From Pseudofabraea citricarpa (Eukaryota; Ascomycota; Leotiomycetes; Helotiales; Dermateaceae): 64,000 nucleotides of DNA. This document shows, piece after piece, positions 12,176-23,270 of the stretch. The stretch spans positions 372,001 through 436,000 of the forward strand of contig JAPWGK010000024.1 of the NCBI GenBank assembly GCA_029641185.1. Direction: 5' to 3'. How positions within the stretch are numbered: the first letter of the stretch is position 1; each line of letters starts with the position of its first letter. Made by a program: the position numbers and the translations under genes. The notes beneath the pieces were generated by a model. It was not told the DNA's origin. It worked only from the letters and a program-made list of their open reading frames with translations, and ran no database searches.

Positions 12176-15129
12176 ATATATAATATATAAGCTATTATAA
12201 CTACTAATATAACTAATATTAAATTAACCGAAAGTATAATAACTAGAACTAATATTACTAAGGTTATATAAAATATAATAAACTATTAAATTTTAGTTAA
12301 TTTAAGAAAAAAAGAAATTTCTAAGAAGATTAAAAAAATAAAAGAAAATTTAATAATAACTAGAAATATTACGTATACTAAAAGCTAGAGTATTAGTTAA
12401 GTAATTATATTAATAAAAAATAAACTAAAGTATATATATATTATAAATCTTAAAACTAATATATCTAAGATAATAAATTTAACTAATTCCTAATTAATTT
12501 TAAAGGATTACTTACTTTATATAAGGATTATCTTAATACTAAATCTTCTTTTAATAAAAAGATATAATAATTTAATATATTTATTATTTCTATTAATAGC
12601 TTAAGAATAATAAGTAAGATACTTATTTAGGTTATAAGAATAATAAATAAAAGTAAATATTTTATTAGTATCTAGGTATATTAGATTAAGATAAAAGAAG
12701 AAAAATCTTTATATAAATATTTCTTAATCGATTTTATTAAAGATAATATATAATTTATTAAGATAATCTTAAATAACTAGAAAATAAGTTATTTTCTTAT
12801 AAGATAAGATATTCTTAGTCCCTAAATAAAATTAATAGAAGAGCCGGTTATATATAAAATAAATAATTATATTAATAAAAGTAGATATTTATTAGAGATA
12901 TTCTAAGATATTATACTAGATATAAGAGTATTAAGAATCTTAATAATAAAAGAGCTTTAATTTTAAGTATTATAATAATAATACTTAAACTTATAATTAT
13001 ATATAAACGATAAAAATAATATTATATATTTTAGAAAAAAACTCTTAATAATAAAAAGAATTATTAATCTTAAGATATTAATTAAAAATATTATATTTTA
13101 TATTATATTAGCCTTAATATTATTCTTACTTTATATATAAAATATAAATAAGATATTTATATAAATTAATAACTTATAAAATATCTTTATCTAAGGTAAG
13201 AAAATTATACTTTTAATATAAAAATAAGAATATTTATTTATATTATTAGATTAACTAAAAGTAATTATATTATATTATCTAATAAAATCTAAACTCTATT
13301 AGGTATATTATAAATTTAGATACTTCTTTATACGAAGATTAATAAAGATTCTTAAGAAAGTAAATTAAGATTTTAAGATTCTAATACTTAAGAATCTTAT
13401 AAAGTTTTATAAGTATTATTAAATTTATTCTAAATTACTAAGGCGATTTAAATTTATTATTAAGGAAAATATAAATTTTAATTATTTAATAGTAATTAAT
13501 ATTATATATTTAAACAAAAAACTAGTAATATATATAATTAATAAAATAATATTATTTAATATAATAAAATTTCTAAAAGATATAAAAGTAAAAACTATAT
13601 AAAATATACTTTATATACTATAAATTAATATATATCTTAGTTTACTAGATTTCTTTATATATAATACTAATATAAACTTTATAATATCTAAGTTTTAATA
13701 AAATATATTAGTAATAATAATTAAGACTAAGGAAGTTTTTATAAAAGCTTATAATAATATTAGGAAAATAAAAAGATATTATATATTTTTATAATATATA
13801 TATAAAATATTTTATATAAAATTAAAAGATAAACGTATTAATAAGAATATTATTCTTTAGATAATTATAAAAGCTATTAATAATTTTATAAGACCTAATA
13901 AACTAATACTTATATTATTTATTTTTAGTATTTATCTAAAGATAAGCTAAGATAATATCTTAGTTATATTTATAATAAAATATAAAAAGATAATAAACCT
14001 AGTAATATAAAAAGTTAAATACTTTTATACCTAGTAATTAATTAAAAAGATATTAGTTATATAAAATAATCCTTATACGAACTTAGTAGTATTATTATTA
14101 TTATAATTAAATATTCTAGTATAAAAAGAAAAGTAAGATTAAAAAAGATTATATAAGTTAATTAATATTATAAGTAAAACTTATATTATTAATATATCTT
14201 ATAACCTAATAAATTTTTATTTAATTATTATAAAACCTTTTAACTTAAAGTTATAAGATAATTAACCCTAAGAAATTAATTATAAGAATCTTATAAGACT
14301 TATATTAAAAGTAGAAAATAACTAGAAGATAAAATTATAAGTATTAAAAGATATTACCTAGACTAAGTAAATTTATATAATACTTATATAACTAAGATTT
14401 ATACTAATAATTATATTATTATAAAAATTAATTTATTCTCTTAATAAAAGAATTTCTTATAATAATAAGAAGTCTAATAAAAATTCTATAGTTTAATTTT
14501 TATTTTCTTATATATAATATCCTTCTAATAAGTTATCTTAGCTTATATAAAGTATAAGTAATATAAGATAAATAATATTATTAGTATATTTAACTTATAA
14601 GGAGATTAATAATCTTAAGCTTTTAAGATAATTTTAGAAGTTAAATATTATTATAATACTTAGGTAACCGTTTAAGGAATTTACTAGGAAAAAAATTAAA
14701 AGATTAATTATAAATAATATTTTTAAATTTATTAGATTTAATTTATAATAATATAAAAGAAAGATTTTTAACTTCTAGTTAATATATAAAATAAAAGAAA
14801 AGAAAATAATAACTTTATACGAAAAGATTTATTATATTATTTAAGCTTATAATAATATAAGAAAATAATTTATATTAACTTAGTTACTAATAATCTAAAG
14901 AGTAAGCTAATATTTACTTATTACTTTTATTATCTTATTTAATTCGTACGAATATATCTTTTATTATTATAATATTATCTAAGTATATATTTAGTTTATT
15001 ATAAATTTAGTTTATTAGATTCTTATATATTTACTAAAAGAAATCTAATACTAATACCTAAAAGATATAATTATAATAATAAGAAAGCTATTATATAATA
15101 TTCTAAAAGTAAATATATATTAATAGGTA

Positions 15130-15900
15130 ATATATTATAAGTATTATATTAATTAATTATAAATATAAATATTTATATATAATTTATACCTACTTATTTT
15201 TAACTCTAAAGCTTTTAGAATTATAAGTATATAAACTAATAATATATTAATCTTAGGTAATAATACGTTTATTAACTAAGAGGAAAAAAAGCTAAAGAAA
15301 ATTAACTTTTTAGTAAAATTATTAGAAATACTTATATATAAAATATCTTTAATATTTAATAAATATATCCTTTAATAAAATTATAATAATTTCTTATTAT
15401 TATTCTAAAAGAGGTAAAATAAAAAGATATAACTTATTAACTTAGATTTACCTTCTAGTTAAGAGAATTACTAATAATAATATACCTAAGATATATATAT
15501 AATAAGTATTTACTAACTTAAAGTTATTTTCGATTTTTCTATTATTATTTAATACTAAAAGCTAATTCTTATAAAAATTATAAAATTAAACGCTTATTTA
15601 AAATAATAAATAAGTAACTTAAATTAAGAGATTTATTATATTTCTCTTAACTTATCTTATATAAAGTTATTTATATTTATAAATAAGTTATTTATAAATA
15701 ATAAAAACCTAAGTTCTTAACTTAGGTTTATTATTTTATTAGTAATCGAATCCTAAATAATAATAAAATAAGATTTAATAACTTTTTTATTTATATACGA
15801 ACTAAATAAGTTTACTCTTAGAGGAAATATAATCTACTAAAATAATATAAAAAGTAAGAGAGTTATAAGAAGCGTATTTATATTAGAAATTTATAATATA
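15130..15900 (+). pseudogene. Inner Copia pol relic: C-terminal RT and RNase H
   Basis: It aligns with the outer relic at 8880-9650 over its length and shows the same broken RT tail and RNase H signature. In-frame stops are frequent and of the TAA/TAG type expected from RIP. Confidence 0.72.
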
Positions 15901-16549
15901 ATAATAAAAGTTAATATTATTATTATTATTAGTAATATAATTAATAAAATAATATTATAATTAAATTTCTTACTAAGACTTATAATTATATATATTAATT
16001 CGTATTTATTATATAAATACCTTATAAAGCTTAGAATTACTAAGGAGAAATATTTAATAATTAATATTATAATATTATATTAATTATATAAGAGAAAAAA
16101 GCTTATAAAAATTTATTAAATAAATAAACTTAATAATTTAGCTAATATTATAATAAAAAAGAAAGCTAATAATACTCTTAAAAAGTTCCTTAATAATAAT
16201 AAAATCTTTATACGAATTAATAGGTAAATTAAAAGAAAAAAAAAATAACTAAAAGATAAAAATTTTTATATATTATTATATTAATTTTATTTTTAGAATT
16301 TATTTTCGTTTATTTTTTAGTTACTTATTTGAATATTTAGTTATTTAAAATTAAGAAAAGTAAATAAGTATTATTTTTCGTATAAAAATAAAAAGCTAAG
16401 TAAAAAGAAAAAAAACTAAGATAAAATAATATTAGTATTAGTCTTATTATTATTTTTATTATTACTATTAATATTATTATAAGAGTTATCTAAAGTATAA
16501 CTAGGATTATTATTATTATTATTATTATTACTAGAATTACTAGATTAAT

Positions 16550-18027
16550 AATTAATATTATTATTATTTTTTAAATTAATTTAAGTATCTATAAAATTAA
16601 TAATATTTTTATTACTAGAGTATATATAAACTAAGTTATAAGAAGAATTATTTTCTTTAGTAATTAATCGAGTAAAAATAATATAATAAGCCTCCTAATA
16701 TAATTACTATTAAGCGGTTATAGCTTTTATTTATTTAATAATAATAAAAGAAGTAAAACTAAAATATTTATAAGTACTAAAATAATATTTATTAGAGAAA
16801 TCTTAATAAGAAATATTATATAAATTTATTATAACTTATAAACCTAATAAAAAAGAAACCGCTACCTAAAATTAATTAATTATAAAATATAAAAGAATTA
16901 TTTATAAAATAAACTTATAATACTTATAATAATAATTAGATTAATTTATTAGATATCCTTTATATATTCTACTATTAATCTTAAGTTCGTACGTATAATA
17001 AGATAAAAAGTAAGGCTTATAATAACTACTAGGAATATATATAATATATTACTAGTTTATCTATAAATAATTTACTTTTTCTAAAAATTAAACTAAAAGA
17101 CTAAAAATATATTAAGAATAAGTTTAATTAATATATATATTAAGTAAATTATACCTTCTAAGTATAATAAAAATAATAGCTTTATATAATTATTCTTAGA
17201 GCTAATATTACTAAAAGAGATAATTAAATTTAATTAAATAATAAATAATAATAATATAATAAATAATAAGTAGCTAAAAGTACTAGGAATAAACTTATAT
17301 TACTTTTTTATTATATATATTAAACGTACGATCTTATATTTCTAGAATAAAATTATTAAAATTATCTTAATTAATTATATTAAAAAGATTACGATTTTTT
17401 TTATAATTAGATATTATACTTTTTATAAGACTAAGTTAATAATCTAAAATACGCTAAAGATAAAAATATATAATATAAAAGTAATATATATAAAATTAAA
17501 GAGAAAAAAGAAAAAAAAGAAAAATAAATAATTAGTTATAAGTAAAAAGAAAAAAGAAGTAAAGTTTAATTATTAATAAGAAAAAAAGAAAAAAATTAAG
17601 TAAAAAATTCCTAGGTATTTATAATTATAAGAAAGCTAAATAATTACTTAAGTAATAATTTACTTAATACGAAGTAATTTACTTAACTTTTAAGGTAATT
17701 TATAACTATTAAATATTAATTTATATAATTATTCGCTTTATTTATTAAGAGATAAAATTAATAGTTTACTTAAGCTAAAATTATCTTCTAAAACCCTAGT
17801 ATATAACTTATTAATATTATATAATATTTTTCTTATATTTATTTAATAGATTATTTCCTTATATTAAGTATTTTCTTATTTATATTTCTTATATTTATAA
17901 GTTTAATATTTATAAGTATTTATCTTTAGTTTCTTAGTTACTTATACTTTCTTAGTAATAATTATTTATAATATTATACTTATATAATATTATTTTATAT
18001 AAGATATAATCTAATTTAATATTTCTT
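16550..18027 (+). pseudogene. Extra 3' segment of the Copia family, first copy (inner)
   Basis: About 1.5 kb between the end of pol and the 3' LTR. It is repeated in the outer element at 18273-19750, so it belongs to the element and is not a chance capture. Plus-strand frames read through RIP stops look protein-like in places, but I recognise no domain. It could be an additional ORF or a long 3' untranslated region. Confidence 0.5.
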
Positions 18028-18047
18028 AAAAAAGAAAAAATTACTAG

Positions 18048-18256
18048 TATTAGAAAGATTATATACTTTTTACTTATATCTTTTAAGTTATAAGTATTCG
18101 GTTAAGTCTTAGTATTTTATATAAATAATATATTATATATAAGTTAATATATTTGTAGATAAATCAACTAATTAATTAACTAAGTATTAATATATATTTA
18201 TAATTATATATATATTATTTATATATATATATAATTATAAGATAATTATATTAATA
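18048..18256 (+). repeat. 3' LTR of inner Copia (209 bp)
   Basis: Begins TATTAGAAAGATTAT and ends TATATTAATA, followed by the AAAAC duplication. Confidence 0.85.
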
Positions 18257-18261
18257 AAAAC
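18257..18261. repeat. Target site duplication of inner Copia (right)
   Basis: AAAAC, identical to 10271-10275. Confidence 0.85.
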
Positions 18262-19771
18262 TATTAGATTAATAATTAATATTATTATTATTCTCTAAAC
18301 TAATTTAAGTATTTATAAAGTTAATAATATTCTTATTACTAGAATATATATAAACTAAGCTATAAAGAGAATTATTTTTTTTAGTAGTTAACTAAGTAAA
18401 AGTAATATAATAAGCCTCCTAATATAATTATTATTAGGTAGTTATAACTTTTACTTATTTAATAATAATAAAGGAAATAAAACTAAAGTATTTATAAGTA
18501 CTAGGATAATATCTACTAGAAAGATCTTAATAAGAAATATTATACGAATTTATTATAACTTATAAACCTAATAAGAAAAAGATTATTACCTAAAATTAAT
18601 TAATTATAAAATATAAAAGAATTATTTATAAAATAAACTTATAATACTTATAATAATAACTAAATTAACTTATTAGATATCTTTTATATATTTTACTATT
18701 AATCTTAAGTTTATATATATAATAAGATAAGAAATAAGGCTTATAATAACTACTAGAAATATATATAATATATTATTAGTTTATTTATAAATAATCTACT
18801 TTTTCTAAAAACTAAACTAGAAAACTAAGAATATATTAAGAATAAGTTTAATTAATATATATATTAAGTAGATTATATTTTTTAGATATAATAAGAATAA
18901 TAACTTCGTATAATTATTCTTAGAACTAATATTACTAAAAAGAATAATTAAATTTAGCTAAATAATAAATAATAATAATATAATAAATAATAAGTAACTA
19001 GAAGTACTAGAAATAAACTCGTATTACTTTTTTATTATATATATTAAACGTATAATCTTATATTTCTAAGATAAAGTTATTAAAATTATCTTAATTAATT
19101 ATATTAAGAAAGTTATAATTCTTTTTATAATTAGATATTATACTTTTTATAAAACTAAGTTAATAACCTAAAATATACTAAAAATAAAGATATATAATAT
19201 AAAAGTAATATATATAAAATTAAAGAGAGAAAAAAAGAAAAAAAAAATAAATAATTAATTATAAGTAAAAAGAAAAAAGAAGTAAAATTTAGTTATTAAT
19301 AAGAAAAAAAGAAGAAAATTAAGTAGAAAATTCCTAGGTATTTATAATTATAAGAAGATTAAGTAATTACTTAAGTAATAATTTACTTAATATAAAGTAA
19401 TTTATTTAACTTTTAAGATAATTTATAATTACTAAATATTAATTTATATAATTATTTACTTTATTTATTAAGAGATAAAATTAATAGTTTACCTAAGCCG
19501 AAATTATTTTCTAAAACCCTAGTATATAACTTATTAATATTATATAATATTTTTCCTTATACTTATTTAGTAGATTATTTTCTTATATTAAGTATTTTCT
19601 TATTTATATTTCTTATATTTATAAGTTTAGTATTTATAAGTATTTATCTTTAGTTTCTTAGTTACTTATATTTTCTTAGTAATAATTATTTATAATATTA
19701 TACTCGTATAATATTATTTTATATAAGATATAATCTAATTTAATATTCCTTAAAAAAGAAAAAATTACTAA
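18262..19771 (+). pseudogene. Rest of outer Copia: extra 3' segment, second copy
   Basis: It continues the outer element, which stops at 10275. It aligns with 16545-18047 of the inner copy throughout and shows no recognised domain. Confidence 0.6.
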
Positions 19772-19980
19772 TATTAAAAGAATTATATACTTTTTACTTA
19801 TATCTCTTAAGTTATAAGTATTTGATTAAGTCTTAGTATTTTATATAAATAATATATTATATATAAGTTAATATATTTATAAATAAATTAACTAATTAAT
19901 TAATAAAGTATTAATATATATTTATAATTATATATATATTATTTATATATATATATAATTATAAGATAATTATACTAATA
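19772..19980 (+). repeat. 3' LTR of outer Copia (209 bp)
   Basis: Begins TATTAAAAGAATTAT and ends TATACTAATA, followed by the target duplication ATTAG at 19981-19985 and the 18-bp AATAATAACTAAAATTAA repeats that also precede the element. Confidence 0.85.
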
Positions 19981-20157
19981 ATTAGAATAATAACTAAAAT
20001 TAAAATAATAATTAAATAATTTTATATATCTTTAAATAACTTATATAAGCGTCTTCTTACCTCTTATTTCTTTTTACTACTAGTTATCTAAAATAAAACT
20101 AGATATAAGATCTATTAGTTATAAAAGATTAATATTAAATAATAAGATAAAAATTCT

Positions 20158-20660
20158 AAAATTTTATTATATAATATACCCTAGACTTTTAACTAAATAA
20201 TAACTAAGTATTTAATAATAAACTAGTATTTAATAATAAACTAGTATTTAATATATTATATAATAAAATTTAAGCCTTAAATTTTATTATATAATATATC
20301 TTAGACTTTTAATTTTAGTAATAAACTAGTATTTAATAATAAACTAGTATTTAATAATAAACTAGTATTTAGTAATAAACTAGTATTTAATAGTAAACTA
20401 ATATTTAGTATATTATATAATAAAATCTAACCCTTAAATTTTATTATATAATATATCTTAGACTTTTAATTTAAGTAATAAACTAATATAAATAATAAAC
20501 TAATATTTAATATATTATATAATAAAATTTAACCCTTAAATTTAATTATATAATATACCCTAGACGTTTAATTAAAGTAATAAACTAGTATTTAGTAATA
20601 TTATATATATTAGTTAAAAAAATTAAAAGCTAATAGCTTTAATATTAGCTAATATATAAG
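20158..20660. repeat. Palindrome-bearing satellite (right array)
   Basis: Three full palindromes (about 20258-20305, 20410-20456 and 20512-20558) and one half palindrome (about 20158) repeat the hairpin of the left array. Between them are repeated short units with the core AATAAACTAGTATTTA. Spacing is less regular than in the left array. The stretch 20634-20661 matches 3782-3809. Confidence 0.8.
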
Positions 20661-20663
20661 AAA

Positions 20664-20811
20664 AATCAAACGTTTCTTAGTAGTTATAACTTATTTTATT
20701 ATAACCTAAAACCCTCTTATTATATTTTTATAAAAAGAATTAAACGTTTCTTAGTAATTATAACTTATTTTATTATAACTTAAAACCTTCTTATTATATT
20801 TTTATAAGAAA
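20664..20811. repeat. 74-bp tandem duplication
   Basis: Two copies starting at 20664 and 20738, each opening with AATCAAACG or AATTAAACG and ending in a TTATATTTTTATAA stretch. Confidence 0.85.
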
Positions 20812-20979
20812 AATCGGTTTAAAAAAGATATTAAAGTTAAAGAAAGTTTTATAAATAATAATAAGTTAATTCTTTCTTTTAAGACTTAGAAGTTTATTTA
20901 TTTATAATAAGATAACTTATATTAAATTTATTATAATAATATAACTTTTAAGTATAAAAAGAATAAAAGGTATATATTT

Positions 20980-21190
20980 ACTTATATATTATATATATAC
21001 TTATATATTATATATATACTTATATATTATATATATACTTATATATTATATATATACTTATATATTATATATATACTTATATATTATATATATACTTATA
21101 TATTATATATATACTTATATATTATATATATACTTATATATTATATATATACTTATATATTATATATATACTTATATATTATATATATAC
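20980..21190. repeat. 19-bp minisatellite
   Basis: About eleven near-identical copies of ACTTATATATTATATATAT. The spacing was confirmed between 20980 and 20999. The copies are far more uniform than the other arrays here, which suggests recent expansion or homogenisation, possibly after RIP. Confidence 0.9.
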
Positions 21191-21545
21191 TAAAAGCTAG
21201 GAATTCTAATAGTTTTTTAGTAAAATAATACTAATACTTTTAAGATATTACTTAGTTATAATAAGATATTTAAGAAGCTTATTTACTAGAATATACTAAA
21301 AGCTAAGAATTCTAGTAATTTATAATAAAGTAATACTAATACTTTTAAGATATTACTTAGTTATAATAAGGTATTTAAGAAGCTTATTTACTAGAATATA
21401 TTAAAAGCTAAGAATTCTAATAGTTTATAATAAAATAATACTTATACTTTTAAGATATTATTTAATTATAATAAGATAATACTAATACTTTTAAGATATT
21501 ACTTAGTTATAATAAGATATTTAAGGAGCTTATTTACTAAAGCTT
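21190..21545. repeat. 105/106-bp tandem repeat
   Basis: Units start at 21190, 21296 and 21401 with CTAAAAGCTA or TTAAAAGCTA. They end in a conserved TAAGAAGCTTATTTACTA-like segment. The last unit contains an internal partial duplication. Confidence 0.85.
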
Positions 21546-22687
21546 AAGATTTATAATTCTTTTTATTATATACTTAGATTATCTTTTTATTAGTTTTAAT
21601 CTTAATTTTAGCTTATTTTACTAATAACTTTAGTAAAAAAGTATATTAAATTTTTCTTAAATTATTAATCTTCTTTTTCTTTTTCTTTAAGTATATAATA
21701 AAGATTAAATATACTAATAATATATTATCTTTTATTTTAACTTAATTTAAAAATAATATTATTTTCTTTAGGTAAAATAATTATAATAATTATTTAAGGA
21801 GTTCTTAGAAGAATTAAAAGTTTTATAATAAGACTCTTTTTTTAAGTAATTAATTTTTTTAGTATATAAGATATTATATACTTAAAGCTATTATCTAAGT
21901 CTTTTAATTTATAATTATTTCTTTTACGCTCTTATTTCTTAGTAATTATTTTATTTAATTTAGCTAATTTAGTTATAACTTATCTTTTTATAATTATAAA
22001 CTTTATTTTTTTCTTTAATCTAAAAAATTTAGTTTCTTTCTTTTTATTAATAATATCTAATAAATCTCTTAGAAATATATTATTATTATTATTATTAGTC
22101 TTTTAAACTTTTTTAATTTTATCTAGGTTCTTTAAATAATAAAAATCAAAACTAATATTTATTACTTTATTTAGGTATTACTAAAATAAATTATATTTCT
22201 TATATAATTTCTAGCTAATAAGAATCTTAGCTCTTAGGTATAACCTAAATTTATTAAGTTTTATAAGATCTTTTATCTTAGTAATATTACTTGTTTAAGA
22301 ATATAATATATATAAAACGTAATATATTATAAGAAGCTTTTTAGTATAATTATTTTCTTTAGTTATTTTTATTATTTTATAAATAACCTCTTATTTTTTT
22401 TTTATCTTATAATCGAAAATTTTATAAAATTTTAAGACCTTTTTATTATAATTCTTATTACTAAGAAGTTTACTTTTAGGGTTATTCTTAGTAGATTATT
22501 CTTATTTACTAATATTATATTTTAAGGGATCTTATATTCTAATAATTCTTATAAATCTAAATATCTTTTTTTAAATCTTTTTAATTCTCTTAAACCTTTT
22601 TATTACTATTAAATACTTAATTTAATTATTATTAGTTTAATACTAAAAATATATCTTTTTATAATTTCTAGTTTATTTCTTTTAATA
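21546..22687. repeat. RIP-degraded sequence, unidentified
   Basis: T-rich on the plus strand, depleted of CA and TG, with no open frame. No domain could be recognised in either direction. It is probably part of an old transposon. Confidence 0.5.
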
Positions 22688-23270
22688 AAACCTCTTTTTA
22701 TTTTATTTCTTATTCTAAGAGATATTTGATTTTTTAAGAAGTTAATAAAAAAAATATAAGATTAAGAAAAATTTAGCTAACTAAAAGCTAGAAAGTAACT
22801 AATTAGAAGATAAGATTTAAGAAATTTTAGCTAACTAAAAGCTAGAATATTAACTAATTAGAAAATAAAACTTTAATTAACTAAAAGCTAGAATATTAAT
22901 TAACTAAAAGCTAAAATATTAACTAACTAAAAGCTAGAATATTAACTAACTAGAATATACGCTAAAAGAATTAATTAGAAGTCGCCCGATTAATATAAAC
23001 TTTTCTAGCTTTCTCTTTTATTATATACGTTTTAAACCTCTTCTTATTTTATTTCTTATTCTAAGAGATAAACTTCTTTTTATTTTATTTCTTATTCTAA
23101 AAAGTAAATTTCTTCTTATTTTATTTCTTATTCTAAGAGGTATAAATTTTTTCTTATTTTATTTCTTATTCTAAGAGATATAAACCTCTTCTTATTTCGT
23201 TTCTTATTCTAAGAGATATAAGAGATAAAACCTTTTTTATTTCGTATTTTATTCTAAGAAGTAAATTAAA
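22688..23270. repeat. 23-bp repeats and hairpin repeats (left copy)
   Basis: Three parts follow one another: an initial hairpin unit at about 22688; a 23-bp tandem repeat based on AACTAACTAAAAGCTAGAATATT (about 22780-22960); then several units of about 34-36 bp based on CCTCTTCTTATTTTATTTCT and ending TTCTAAGAGAT (about 23035-23270). In each such unit the ends, ACCTCTT and AAGAGGT, are inverted repeats. The same arrangement recurs at 52015-52343. Confidence 0.8.

Larger units (their letters stand above)
10276..18256 (+). mobile_element. Inner Ty1/Copia LTR retrotransposon, complete but RIP-inactivated
   Basis: An element of about 7.98 kb with 209-bp LTRs (10276-10484 and 18048-18256) and AAAAC target duplications. 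It is inserted, in the same orientation, into the outer copy of the same family. The internal region carries the same degraded gag-pol on the plus strand. RT and RNase H relics lie near 15150-15300 and 15700-15870. A further segment of about 1.5 kb lies between pol and the 3' LTR. An A/G tract just before the 3' LTR (about 18028-18040) fits a polypurine tract. Confidence 0.87.
4060..19980 (+). mobile_element. Outer Ty1/Copia LTR retrotransposon, RIP-inactivated and interrupted
   Basis: It runs from the 5' LTR at 4060-4268 to the 3' LTR at 19772-19980. It is split at 10275/18262 by a second copy of the same family. Removing the inner copy and one AAAAC duplication rejoins a continuous element of about 7.9 kb that aligns with the inner copy across the junction without a gap. 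Plus-strand frames, broken by RIP stops, still show the late reverse transcriptase and RNase H regions of fungal Copia pol. Every frame is destroyed and the element cannot be active. Confidence 0.85.

Noticed and set aside
16545..19771. Separate small non-autonomous element made of 1.5-kb unit plus LTRs
   Set aside because: Once the nest is resolved, each 1.5-kb unit is the 3' part of a full-length Copia element.
4060..19980. Tandem Copia array formed by LTR-LTR recombination
   Set aside because: The AAAAC duplication on both sides of the inner element and the gapless rejoining of the outer element support insertion instead.
20980..21190. Regular array that could be taken for a CRISPR or a telomeric repeat
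   Set aside because: The repeats are contiguous with no spacers, the organism is a fungus, and the unit is not TTAGGG-like.
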